Assembly (NCBI RefSeq): GCF_023227905.1
Contig: NZ_JALOCF010000025.1
Span: 1 to 55,673, forward strand
Source of the DNA: Methylobacter sp.
GTDB lineage: Bacteria > Pseudomonadota > Gammaproteobacteria > Methylococcales > Methylomonadaceae
Reading direction: 5' to 3'
DNA length: 55,673 nt
The notes under the pieces are model-generated. The model was given only the letters and a program-made list of their open reading frames with translations, had not been told where the DNA came from and did not search any database. Within the stretch, counting starts at the first letter, position 1. The number at the start of each line of letters is the position of its first letter. This document shows, piece by piece, positions 1-7,942 of this stretch. The translations under genes and the position numbers were made by a program.

Positions 1-1079
1 TCGGCGAGTTGGGCGGCGAAAGTCGACTTGCCGGAACCGGAGTAGCCATGAGTAATGATCAGGACGGTTTGGCGGCGCAGGGTAAAACGCTCGGCCAGAT
101 CGGCAAAAACTGTGTATTCGGAAAGCGCTTGCTTGGCAGCGGCCTGGTTATCCTGTTGCTGCGCCATGCGCAATAGCGACACTTTAGCCCGGACCAGCGC
201 ACGATAAACCAGGTAATAGCGCAGTAACGTAAGTCCTTGATAGTCGCCTATATAGTGTAAATAGCGATTAAGAAAGCGGTAAGCAAAGCGGTCATAGCCA
301 AAATGCAGCAGGTCGATAAACAAAAAAGCCACTTCGCTGATCACGTCAATCCAGCGTAGTAGCGGGTTGAATTCGATGCAGTCAAACAGGGTCACCTTGC
401 TGTTGATGAGTGTCATGTTGCCCAGATGCAGGTCGCCGTGACACTCGCGCACATAGCCTTGGTGCTTTCGCAGCTGCATTACCTCGGCCAGCCTGCGCCA
501 TTCGCTGTCTCCCCATTGCTGAATCCGCTGTAGCTGCTGTTTTTGCGCGTCATTACCTAACAAAGGCCTGATATGGTCAAAGTTCTCGATAAACCAATGG
601 TTGATGTTTGCGCTATCGCCATACGGAGAATTTTCATCCGTCTGCTCAATGGTTTCATGAAAGTCGGCAACAATATCGGCAAGTTGATTGATTTGGTCTG
701 CGTCCAGCCGGCCGTTCCGGGCATGATCGCTTAGCAGCTGCCCGGAAGGAAATTGAAGCATCTTGACGGCATATTCGATTGCTGTGGACGTACCGCCTAT
801 TTGGGGATGCTCCGGTGTTCCGGTTATCGGTACGACCTCCAGATACAGGTCGGCGGCCAGGCGCCTGTTGAGCCTTAATTCTTCAACACAGCAAAAGTGG
901 CGTTTTTCCAATGTGGAAAAATCCAGGAAACCGAAATTAACCGGTTTCTTGATTTTGTAGACGTACTGGCCGGTCAGCAGCACCCAGGAAATATGGGTTT
1001 CAATCATTTGGCAGGCATTAGCTTCAGATAACGCCTTGATGAGGGTGAGGCTTGAATCCCGCGTTGTTATATTGCCCAT
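1..1079 (-). CDS. Bifunctional aminoglycoside-phosphotransferase-like / P-loop ATPase (COG2187+COG0645), 3' end outside window
   Basis: The minus-strand frame opens with ATG at 1079 (MGNITTRDSS) and stays open to the window edge, giving at least 359 residues. The N-terminal part is kinase-like: HGDLHLGN near residues 214-221 is the Brenner motif of aminoglycoside phosphotransferase folds, followed by a conserved acidic FDCIEFN segment. A Walker A loop, GYSGSGKST, appears near residue 343, just before the cut. This order of APH-like domain then AAA-type P-loop domain is typical of a roughly 500-residue family of uncharacterised cytosolic proteins. Substrate is unknown and resistance is not implied. 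The Walker B region and C-terminus lie outside the window. Confidence 0.85.
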   Translation of the reverse strand, partial: MGNITTRDSSLTLIKALSEANACQMIETHISWVLLTGQYVYKIKKPVNFGFLDFSTLEKRHFCCVEELRLNRRLAADLYLEVVPITGTPEHPQIGGTSTAIEYAVKMLQFPSGQLLSDHARNGRLDADQINQLADIVADFHETIEQTDENSPYGDSANINHWFIENFDHIRPLLGNDAQKQQLQRIQQWGDSEWRRLAEVMQLRKHQGYVRECHGDLHLGNMTLINSKVTLFDCIEFNPLLRWIDVISEVAFLFIDLLHFGYDRFAYRFLNRYLHYIGDYQGLTLLRYYLVYRALVRAKVSLLRMAQQQDNQAAAKQALSEYTVFADLAERFTLRRQTVLIITHGYSGSGKSTFAAQLA

Positions 1080-1174
1080 GTTTATTCCTCCCGGCGCAAG
1101 TGGTGCTGCTGATGTTATTACGTCATGGCATTGGACGCAATGCAGGAAGGGCGGGGCAGTGCTTAGGCCAGACT

Positions 1175-2005
1175 CTAGCCCGCTGTTTTTATTGCCAATG
1201 TTAAAATAAAATCGGTTTCTATCTCGAGCTCTGCTGCGTCTTTAATGGCTTGCCGAACGCCTTCATTGGCTCGCCATGCAAAAGGAGTCATTTGCAATAG
1301 GTCGATCCTTTGTTGGGGATTCGGGGCGATTTTGTAGCTGATGCGTTGCGTATCCATGCGCTCGAAGCCCTGCGGCAGAGCGTTCTCCAAAGCATGTTCC
1401 TTCACCTCGGCATAGATAAACTCTTTTAATTGCCATAGATGTCTTGGGCCTGGAGTGACGGTAAGCAAAAGTCCCGACGGCTTCAGTATCCGCCTGAGTT
1501 CGTGCTCGTTGGACGGGGCGAACACTCTCAACACAAAATCGAAATACCGGTCTGCATAAGGCAGCCGGTTGGCGCTTGCGACGATAAATCGGGCATTGGC
1601 TTGTTTTTTAGCGGCAGCGGCTATCGCAAATTTGGCAATGTCGACGCCGTGCAGCAGCATCGTGGTTGAGCAATAGGCTTCAATTTTCCGGCTGTAATAA
1701 CCTTCGCCGCAGCCCAGGTCAAGCAGATGCGTAGGTGGGTTGGCATTGACCATCATCGCCACCGCTTTGGCCATCGGCTCATAATACCCGGCTTCCAAAA
1801 ACTCGCGTCGGGCCTGCATCATTTGCTTGTTATCGCCCGGTTCAGCGGAATGTTTGAACTGCACCGGCAACAGATTCAGATAACCTTCTTTGGCAAGATC
1901 AAAGCGATGGTTATTCTCGCAAACGTAGCTTTTTTGGTTTAACTGTAGCGAGGCCGTGCACAGCGGACATAGATAACACGAAAGTGGCTGTTGAGGTTGA
2001 TGCAT
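1175..2005 (-). CDS. rlmA: 23S rRNA (guanine-N1)-methyltransferase RlmA-type
   Basis: This 276-residue protein matches the RlmA/RrmA family, which methylates N1 of a guanine in 23S rRNA helix 35 (G745 in E. coli) using S-adenosylmethionine. A zinc-binding head is visible: C13 and C16, then C29 and H33, in the order CPLC...CENNH. The SAM-binding motif LLDLGCGEG follows at about residues 94-102. The family hallmark GYLNLLPVQ sits between the two. Length fits the family (about 270). It stands alone; the next gene upstream is 120 bases away. Which base is methylated cannot be told from sequence (RlmA-I versus RlmA-II). Confidence 0.88.
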   Translation of the reverse strand: MHQPQQPLSCYLCPLCTASLQLNQKSYVCENNHRFDLAKEGYLNLLPVQFKHSAEPGDNKQMMQARREFLEAGYYEPMAKAVAMMVNANPPTHLLDLGCGEGYYSRKIEAYCSTTMLLHGVDIAKFAIAAAAKKQANARFIVASANRLPYADRYFDFVLRVFAPSNEHELRRILKPSGLLLTVTPGPRHLWQLKEFIYAEVKEHALENALPQGFERMDTQRISYKIAPNPQQRIDLLQMTPFAWRANEGVRQAIKDAAELEIETDFILTLAIKTAG

Positions 2006-2072
2006 GCAGACAGGGCTTTACTCGGCCAGGCCGCGTAAGAATTTTAGAGGGGTTGATCGGTGGTTTAAAGAA

Positions 2073-2102
2073 AGACAGGATTAACTTAAGTTAATCCTGT
2101 CT
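2073..2102 (-). terminator. Perfect 30-base palindrome, terminator of the 2126-2458 gene
   Basis: Two perfectly complementary 15-base arms (2073-2087 and 2088-2102, arm AGACAGGATTAACTT) meet with no spacer. On the minus strand the palindrome follows the stop at 2126 by about 23 bases and is followed by CTTTCTTTAAACC, a modest T-rich tail. It may also act on the other strand. Confidence 0.7.
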
Positions 2103-2125
2103 CAATTAAAAGTCTGATCTAATGA

Positions 2126-2458
2126 TTAGAGTGACTTGAAGATGCTTAATGCTTTGTTTAATTCAGCAACAGCTTTTTCTTCGTCTGCGCTTTTACCAAT
2201 GATTTGCGCTTTAATCAGGCTATCAACGCCTTGCTTTACAGTCGCTTCGTTGCCAGAGATTCCTTCAGCAGCGCCACGTGCTGCTTTTTCATGAATATAA
2301 GCGGCATTGAAATCGTGTTTGCCGATTTCAGCTATAGCTGCTTCGATATGTCCAATAACTTCAGTGGCTTTTGCATCTTCAGCGAAAGCCATGTTACTTG
2401 CGCCAAAAGAGATAGCCATAATTAAAGTAAGTACTGCTTTTTTGATTAAATTCATCAT
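2126..2458 (-). CDS. Small secreted helical protein, possibly SmbP-like
   Basis: About 110 residues if started at MMNLIKK (2458). An in-frame ATG at 2494 would add 12 residues ahead of the signal peptide and is less likely. Residues 1-27 look like a signal peptide ending at FGASNMAFA. The mature part is alpha-helical and small, with a repeat rhythm (IGHIEAAIAEIGKHDF, then AAYIHEKAARGAAEG, then VDSLIKAQIIGKS). The rhythm and H-A spacing recall periplasmic small metal-binding protein SmbP of Nitrosomonas, but histidines are few, so metal binding is a guess. The gene is monocistronic, with a strong palindrome after its stop. Confidence 0.65.
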   Translation of the reverse strand: MMNLIKKAVLTLIMAISFGASNMAFAEDAKATEVIGHIEAAIAEIGKHDFNAAYIHEKAARGAAEGISGNEATVKQGVDSLIKAQIIGKSADEEKAVAELNKALSIFKSL

Positions 2459-2824
2459 AAACCTAAGAAGTGTTTTGCTGTGATTTTCAGACATTGCCTG
2501 AAAATATAAGGATTGGAATGCAATCGCTTTCCAGTCGCTATGATATACGAATAACCGACCCCTTATATAGCCAATTTTGAATTAAAGAATATATTCCCAA
2601 GCAAAAGGGTAGGATTATTTATTTGGTCGGTGTTTAGGTTATTGTTTTTTATGGGCTACTTTTAATTTGGTAGGCAAAAGCAAACAAAGGGCTGTTTGCT
2701 GTTTTTTACCGGACATTTTTTAATTATTTCCGAAAAAAAGACAACTATGATGAAGCAGGCTTGGACAGATAGCTTTTGTTCTGCATGGATGAGCTCAATT
2801 CTCGGCGCAGCGCGCCTTTAACTG

Positions 2825-2849
2825 CGTTCCCACGCAGCGCGTGGGAACG
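2825..2849. repeat. CGTTCCCACGC hairpin repeat
   Basis: Perfect 11-base inverted repeat: CGTTCCCACGC at 2825-2835, spacer AGC, complement at 2839-2849. The form CGTTCCCACGC-n-GCGTGGGAACG is a short palindrome scattered in many proteobacterial genomes. Only this copy was noticed here. It sits 36 bases before the long structured repeat. Confidence 0.6.
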
Positions 2850-2884
2850 AGCAGAAGGTTAGTGACGATAGCACGGATTGAATC

Positions 2885-3361
2885 CCGTATGCCGCGCCGA
2901 GTACCGGAGCTTTCATCGGGAACAGCCCGTTAGGGGCGCTGCATGGAGGTAGCGCGTTGCCAGAGGGCCAGGGATGGCCCTTCTGGCAACCCTCGGTGAA
3001 AGCGAGGCGCACAGGACAAATCGGCAGGACAGCCGATTTGCATGCATAGCACCCGTAGGGCGAGGCATAGGGATGTGCCGAGTGATTCAAGCGGCAACCG
3101 GGTCGCCTGCTGACTCGCGCCTTCCTGGCTCTCGCACTTCGTGCGCCTTTGGCGTCCCAATCCGGTCCCAGCGGATTGGTCTTTGGTTACTTTCTTTTCG
3201 ACTGCAAGGATGCAGGAGGTAGAGCACCAACAGTAGGCGCTTTAGGCGACGCAGGAGCAGTTGCCGAGGCGGCGCAAAAGAAAGTAACTCGCCTTCGGGG
3301 GCGAGACCCCAATTCAAATAACTGTCGCACTAGCGACTCCTTAGCTAACTGCGTAACATCA
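2885..3361 (+). repeat. Long dispersed structured repeat, copy 1 (candidate structured RNA or mobile DNA element)
   Basis: This stretch resembles 52052-52397 on the same strand but has diverged, with an insertion in the middle. Nested stems are visible: 2909-2918 with 2994-3003, hairpin 2936-2955, hairpin 2956-2990, 3186-3198 with 3276-3288 (13 perfect pairs), a GTCGC/GCGAC hairpin near 3333-3346, and the boundary word TGCGTAACATCA at 3350-3361. An 8-base hairpin AAATCGGC/GCCGATTT (about 3018-3039) is specific to this copy. The centre also holds a module CGACTGCAAGGATGCA shared with 24357 and about 38710. Small open frames here are overlapping and arginine-rich with no recognisable domain, so I treat the block as non-coding. 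It fills most of the 2459-3379 gap. Bases 2459-2824 hold only the AT-rich upstream region of the small secreted gene. Confidence 0.75.
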
Positions 3362-3379
3362 GTTAATAATAAGAACTAA

Positions 3380-3790
3380 CTATGCGCTAACCTGGTCAAT
3401 CCAGTCTTGCAGGTTGTAATAGTTGGTGATGCGGGCCACTTTGTTATCGCGGATTTCAAAAAAGGCGCCGGCAGGCAGGCGGTATTTTTGTCCTTTTGCT
3501 TCGGGTAGGCCTTCGTCGGTTGTCAGGTATTCGCCCAATACGACAAATTCGGCAGCGGCACGTTTGCCATCCGGCGTCGCCATGATGACCATATCGACCA
3601 GCTGTTCTTTATAACTGTCGTTCATGCCGCCCATAAATTTTCTGAACTCTTCTTTGCCGACTTCGCGTTTGCCTTGGTTAATGTCGTGGATGACATCGTC
3701 GGTCAGCAGGTTAAGAAAAGTTTCCATGTCGCCGCCGTTAAACGCGGCATAGTATTGTTCTACAAGTTTGATACTGTCTTGTTGGTTCAT
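3380..3790 (-). CDS. SnoaL/NTF2-like ketosteroid-isomerase-related protein
   Basis: A 136-residue single-domain protein of the NTF2-like cone fold. It opens with the usual helix (IKLVEQYYAAFNGGDMETFLNLL), followed by DDVIHDIN, and ends with a strand carrying FEIRDNKVARITNYYNLQDW, characteristic of SnoaL-like ketosteroid-isomerase-related proteins. The fold binds small hydrophobic ligands; the substrate cannot be predicted. It lies 42 bases after glnS on the same strand and may be co-transcribed with it. Its 3' side runs straight into the long structured repeat. Confidence 0.75.
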   Translation of the reverse strand: MNQQDSIKLVEQYYAAFNGGDMETFLNLLTDDVIHDINQGKREVGKEEFRKFMGGMNDSYKEQLVDMVIMATPDGKRAAAEFVVLGEYLTTDEGLPEAKGQKYRLPAGAFFEIRDNKVARITNYYNLQDWIDQVSA

Positions 3791-3832
3791 AGTGATTCCG
3801 TGGTTAATTTAAGTTAAATATTTGCTGATTGA

Positions 3833-5497
3833 TTAATCTTTTTCCCAACTATCCCGCAAGGTCACGGTGCGGTTAAATACCAGTTTGCCGTTAACGCTGT
3901 CTATGGCATCAAAGCAGAAATAGCCGGTTCGTTCAAATTGGTAACGGCTTTCCGGTTGCGGATTAGCCAGGCTGGCTTCCACTCGGCAGCCGGTCAGGAT
4001 TTCCAATGAGTCGGGGTTGATCACGTCCAGGAAGTTAGGTTCATTGTCCGGGGTAGGCACGCTAAATAAGCGGTTGTACAAACGCAGTTCCGCAGGTTGC
4101 GAATGCTGATCGGAAACCCAGTGAATCACGCCTTTAACTTTGCGGCCTTCCGGATTTTTACCCAGTGTGTCGGGGTCGTAGCTGCAACGCAGTTCGGTAA
4201 TGTTGCCGTCGCCATCTTTGATGACTTCGTTGCACCGGATAACGTAGGAACCGCGCAAACGGACTTCGCCGCCCTCGACCAAACGCTTGAATTTCGGCGG
4301 CGGTACTTCGGCAAAGTCATCCTGTTCAATCAAAATGACTTTGGAGAACGGCACGATGCGTTTGCCCAGCTCGGGCTTTTGCGGATGATTGCTGACTTCC
4401 AATTGTTCGGTTTGGCCTTCAGGATAATTGTCGATAACCACGCGCAGCGGTTGCAGAACGGCCATAGCCCTGAGTGCGTTTTCGTTTAAGTCTTCGCGGA
4501 TGCAGTATTCCAGCACGCCCATTTCGATCCATGAGTTTTGCTTGGTCAGGCCGATGCGCTCGCAAAAATCACGTATCGATTTGGGCGTAAAGCCCGCTCT
4601 TCGCAGGCCAGCGATGGTCGGCATGCGCGGGTCGTCCCAGCCGCTGACGTGTTTTTCGGTGACCAACTGGTTGAGTTTGCGTTTGCTGACGATGGTGTAT
4701 TCGAGCTGCAAGCGGGCGAACTCGATTTGTTGTGGATGGGCCGGTGTTTTGACTTGATCCAGTACCCAGTCGTAAAGCGGACGGTGATCTTCAAATTCCA
4801 GCGTACACAGCGAATGAGTGATGCCTTCCAGCGCATCGGAAATACAATGGGTGTAATCGTACATCGGATAGATGCACCACTCGTCGCCGGTGCGTTGATG
4901 ATGCACGCGGCGAATCCGGTACAGCGCCGGATCGCGCATGTTGATGTTGGGCGAGGCCATGTCGATTTTGGCGCGCAATACGTATTGGCCGTCGGCAAAT
5001 TCACCGGCGCGCATGCGTTTAAACAAATCCAGGTTTTCTGCAATCGAACGGCTACGGTCTGGGCTCTCCCGGCCGGGCTGGGTTAGGGTGCCGCGGTATT
5101 CGCGGATTTGTTCGGCGGACAGGCTGTCGACATAGGCTTGGCCTTGTTCGATCAGTTGTACGGCATAGTTATAAAGTTGTTCAAAATAATCCGATGCGTG
5201 GCGTAACTCGGACCATTCAAAGCCCAGCCACTGTACGTCGCGCTTGATCGCTTCCACATACTCGTCGCTTTCTTTTTCTGGATTGGTGTCGTCAAAACGT
5301 AGATTGCATTTGCCGTTGTTTTCGGCGGCGATGCCAAAATTCAGGCAGATCGATTTCGCATGACCGATATGCAGATAGCCGTTAGGTTCCGGGGGAAAGC
5401 GAGTGACAACTTTACCATTGTTTTTGTTGTCTTTAAGATCATTGGCAATGATCTGGCGGATAAAGTTTGACGCAGGTTGGTTATCGTTTGTGGACAT
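3833..5497 (-). CDS. glnS: Glutaminyl-tRNA synthetase
   Basis: A full-length class I synthetase of 554 residues, as in E. coli, charging tRNA-Gln with glutamine. The start is MSTNDNQPASNFIRQII. FPPEPNGYLHIGHAKS (residues 34-49) holds the HIGH box, and VSKRKL (270-275) is the KMSKS loop in the form usual for GlnRS. The C-terminal anticodon-binding beta-barrels are present, ending at SWEKD. Direct GlnRS charging is typical of gamma- and betaproteobacteria and supports the taxonomic guess. The gene may share a transcript with the NTF2-like gene downstream. Confidence 0.97.
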   Translation of the reverse strand: MSTNDNQPASNFIRQIIANDLKDNKNNGKVVTRFPPEPNGYLHIGHAKSICLNFGIAAENNGKCNLRFDDTNPEKESDEYVEAIKRDVQWLGFEWSELRHASDYFEQLYNYAVQLIEQGQAYVDSLSAEQIREYRGTLTQPGRESPDRSRSIAENLDLFKRMRAGEFADGQYVLRAKIDMASPNINMRDPALYRIRRVHHQRTGDEWCIYPMYDYTHCISDALEGITHSLCTLEFEDHRPLYDWVLDQVKTPAHPQQIEFARLQLEYTIVSKRKLNQLVTEKHVSGWDDPRMPTIAGLRRAGFTPKSIRDFCERIGLTKQNSWIEMGVLEYCIREDLNENALRAMAVLQPLRVVIDNYPEGQTEQLEVSNHPQKPELGKRIVPFSKVILIEQDDFAEVPPPKFKRLVEGGEVRLRGSYVIRCNEVIKDGDGNITELRCSYDPDTLGKNPEGRKVKGVIHWVSDQHSQPAELRLYNRLFSVPTPDNEPNFLDVINPDSLEILTGCRVEASLANPQPESRYQFERTGYFCFDAIDSVNGKLVFNRTVTLRDSWEKD

Positions 5498-5579
5498 TGT
5501 CTATGTTGTATGCGTTATTGAAGGGAATTCGGGTCAAAAAGTTGTAATTATACATTGAATGAATGCTGCGGAGCTATCC

Positions 5580-5610
5580 GGCAACTGCTCCTGCGCCGCT
5601 TTACCTCCTG
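5580..5610. repeat. Fragment of the repeat module GGCAACTGCTCCTGC
   Basis: GGCAACTGCTCCTGC followed by GCCGCTTTACCTCCTG resembles the complement of 3220-3270 in the long repeat and also 38884-38910. It lies just after the rlmJ stop on the minus strand. It is a short, degenerate match and could be chance in part. Confidence 0.35.
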
Positions 5611-5617
5611 AGTTCAT

Positions 5618-6463
5618 TCAGTCGTCTTCTGCCAACGTTTCTATCCGGTAAAATCCGTCGCCGTGATTGCCAAAAACATCGGCCAGCCAAGGCAAAACCT
5701 GTTTCATTTCAGCCGCTAAAGTCCACGGTGGATTAATCACGATCATGCCGCTGGCAGTCATGCCGTGTTCATTGCTGTCCGCGTGGATGCCCAGCTCAAA
5801 CAACTGCACATTTTTGATGCCGCTGGCTTGTATAGCGCGCTCCAGGTCCTGGTTACGCTTGCGGTCAACTACCGGATACCAAAGCGCATAAGTGCCGGTG
5901 GCGAAGCGTTTGTGCATAGCGATCAGCGTTTCAACAACCTGCCGGTAGTCGCTTTTTATTTCGTAAGAAGGATCAATCAGCACCAGTCCACGGCGCTCAA
6001 ACGGCGGCAATAACTTTAAACAGCTTTTTAAGCCGTCGGCATGAAAGACGGTGATGCGCTTGTCTTTGTCGGCTACTGCATTTAGTAGCTTTATTTCGGT
6101 GTTATGCAGTTCAAACAAACACAGGCGGTCTTTGTCACGCAACAACTGTTTGGTAATTAATGGCGATCCGGGATAGCGGGTCAATTTACCCGAACTGTTA
6201 AAGCGCTTGATAAGTCCGACATAGTGAGCAACGCAGTCAGGCAGGTCATTGCGCTGCCATAACTTGGCGATGCCGTTATCAAATTCCCGGTTTTTTAATG
6301 CATACTCACCGTCGAGTTCGTATTTGCCCGGTCCTGCATGGGTATCGATGCAACAGAAAGGCTTGTCTTTTTTTCTTAAGTATTCAAGGCTTTGTATAAG
6401 GATGATATGTTTTAAAACATCGGCAAAATTGCCGGCATGAAAAGAGTGTCGGTAGCTGAGCAT
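5618..6463 (-). CDS. rlmJ: 23S rRNA (adenine2030-N6)-methyltransferase
   Basis: 281 residues, matching RlmJ (YhiR), which N6-methylates A2030 of 23S rRNA. The N-terminus MLSYRHSFHAGNFADVLKH is nearly invariant in the family. THAGPGKYEL (41-50) belongs to the SAM site, and DPSYE (164-168) is the D-P-P-Y-like catalytic motif of N6-adenine methyltransferases. It lies 13 bases after the RMD1-family gene and is probably co-transcribed with it. There is no sign of truncation. Confidence 0.94.
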   Translation of the reverse strand: MLSYRHSFHAGNFADVLKHIILIQSLEYLRKKDKPFCCIDTHAGPGKYELDGEYALKNREFDNGIAKLWQRNDLPDCVAHYVGLIKRFNSSGKLTRYPGSPLITKQLLRDKDRLCLFELHNTEIKLLNAVADKDKRITVFHADGLKSCLKLLPPFERRGLVLIDPSYEIKSDYRQVVETLIAMHKRFATGTYALWYPVVDRKRNQDLERAIQASGIKNVQLFELGIHADSNEHGMTASGMIVINPPWTLAAEMKQVLPWLADVFGNHGDGFYRIETLAEDD

Positions 6464-6476
6464 TAGGTGTTGGTTT

Positions 6477-7271
6477 TTAAAGTGTTTTGTCGAGTATCAT
6501 CATGCCGATTTCAAAAGCAATCAGCCAGATAATGATCCATTCCAATATTGATGAATGTCTGTGTTTTTGCTCGTCTGCCAGCATTTCGAATAATTCATGA
6601 ATGGTTTCCAGCTTTTTTGATAAGACGCTGGTCCGTTGGGCTATTTCAAGGTATTTTGCTGTGACCCCGTAAAAAGCTTCATATTCCGGATATTCCCAAA
6701 AGAATTCAGGTGTGTCCAGTAAGTCATAATTCAAAATAATGTCGCTTTTGGTTAAAAACAATTGTCCGCGAATTTTTGCGATTTTATGGCGGCTTAACTT
6801 GATTGTTCCGTTTTCGGCTAATGATTTTGGGATATAACTAGTGTTGTTGATGGTGGTGATGGCGTTGGTTTCAAAAGAGGCCAGTTTAATTGATTGCGCC
6901 ATGCCTTGCGATAATGCAAAGATCAAAATGGGATCGGACGATTCGATTTCAATATGATCTTCAATAATCCGTGTGCTTGGGCAATCGAGAGCAAAAGTGA
7001 AGTTGTCTTCTTCCGGGGAAGGCAACGGATTCTCTGCGTGCTCCAGTAGCAACTGATGCAGCTTGGTCTGTTGTTCCAGGCCGACATTCCAGTGCACAAC
7101 AGCGCCATAAGCAAAGACAATCGACCAGGATTGACCATCTTCAGTCAGTAACGCGCCTTTAATGATCCTTATCAGGGTTGAGTCTGATAGCAGTTTTGCC
7201 AACGCGTTAATATCAAAACTCTGTGCCAGGCAATAAGCTACGCAATTTTTGGTGGACTGATTTTCAGACAT
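6477..7271 (-). CDS. RMD1/DUF155 family protein with C-terminal membrane anchor
   Basis: 264 residues. The body matches the DUF155 (YagE/RMD1) family, known in eukaryotes from mitochondrial RMND1, which supports mitochondrial translation. Visible features are the central IKLSRHKIAKIRGQLFLTKSD-type stretch, the helix-rich LLDTPEFFWEYPEYE...YLEIAQRTSVLSKKLETIHELFEMLADEQ segment, and a terminal hydrophobic helix IIIWLIAFEIGMMI followed by a short tail, so it is predicted tail-anchored in the inner membrane. It lies 13 bases upstream of rlmJ, an rRNA methyltransferase. Function in bacteria is unknown. Confidence 0.85.
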   Translation of the reverse strand: MSENQSTKNCVAYCLAQSFDINALAKLLSDSTLIRIIKGALLTEDGQSWSIVFAYGAVVHWNVGLEQQTKLHQLLLEHAENPLPSPEEDNFTFALDCPSTRIIEDHIEIESSDPILIFALSQGMAQSIKLASFETNAITTINNTSYIPKSLAENGTIKLSRHKIAKIRGQLFLTKSDIILNYDLLDTPEFFWEYPEYEAFYGVTAKYLEIAQRTSVLSKKLETIHELFEMLADEQKHRHSSILEWIIIWLIAFEIGMMILDKTL

Positions 7272-7390
7272 AAATTGCTCTCAAAAGTTAATGCTTAGTG
7301 TGGCGCTGGGATTGAAGAGCTTTCTTTCAATTGATGTATCAGCAGCACGCTGCTGGAATAGGTGCCTGTCGATACAATCGAAATTAGCCT

Positions 7391-7810
7391 TTATTGCTCT
7401 GCAATTTTTACCAGCCAACCGTTTTCGCCATTACATCTGGAAACTTTGGCGTTAACCTTGATATTGATTCTTGCTGTTGTGTTCACTAAATCGGCGGGCA
7501 AGTTGCCTTTGACCACAAAGAAGGCCTCTTTATCTTCCGTAGTCACTTCAACAGGAATCGTTTTTACGGTGACTTTAATTTGCTCAGGTTTTTCAACATT
7601 AAAGGCGTAGAAAGAGAACGCTGACCCCGGCGCAACGGTTGCTAAATTAGCGGGCAAAAATTTAGTCAGCTGTGGTTTTAAGCAGGCGCTCTCGCCGCCG
7701 CCACCACCGCTACCTCCACCGTGTCCGCTATGATGCTCTGAGGCATGGCCCATGCTGATATTAAAACTGCAAATTATAAAAAAGAGGGTGAGTAGTCTGG
7801 ATGTTTTCAT
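7391..7810 (-). CDS. Secreted His/Gly-rich hypothetical protein
   Basis: I do not recognise this 139-residue protein. A clear signal peptide (MKTSRLLTLFFIICSFNISMGHASE) is followed by a low-complexity HHSGHGGGSGGGGGE linker that could bind metal. The rest is a compact, mostly beta region with two cysteines (ACLKPQ and SRCNGENGW) that could form a disulfide after export. It probably acts in the periplasm or outside the cell. No operon partner: neighbours are 119 and 132 bases away. Confidence 0.7.
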   Translation of the reverse strand: MKTSRLLTLFFIICSFNISMGHASEHHSGHGGGSGGGGGESACLKPQLTKFLPANLATVAPGSAFSFYAFNVEKPEQIKVTVKTIPVEVTTEDKEAFFVVKGNLPADLVNTTARINIKVNAKVSRCNGENGWLVKIAEQ

Positions 7811-7942
7811 AGGATTACCTGTAATTGTTATTCTTGTCGTTGCGGGCTATATAAGACGAATTATCACAACAACAATGGCCGCGTATGCTGTAGGCTAAAA
7901 CGCTCCCACATGCGGCTAATTATATTCATAAATAATGTTTCA

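Noticed and set aside
2818..3379. Several overlapping 75-90-residue open frames on both strands
   Set aside because: They lie within the structured repeat, are arginine/serine-rich with no domain, and change frame between copies; treated as non-coding.
4538..5086. 182-residue plus-strand frame inside glnS
   Set aside because: Shadow frame opposite a full-length GlnRS.
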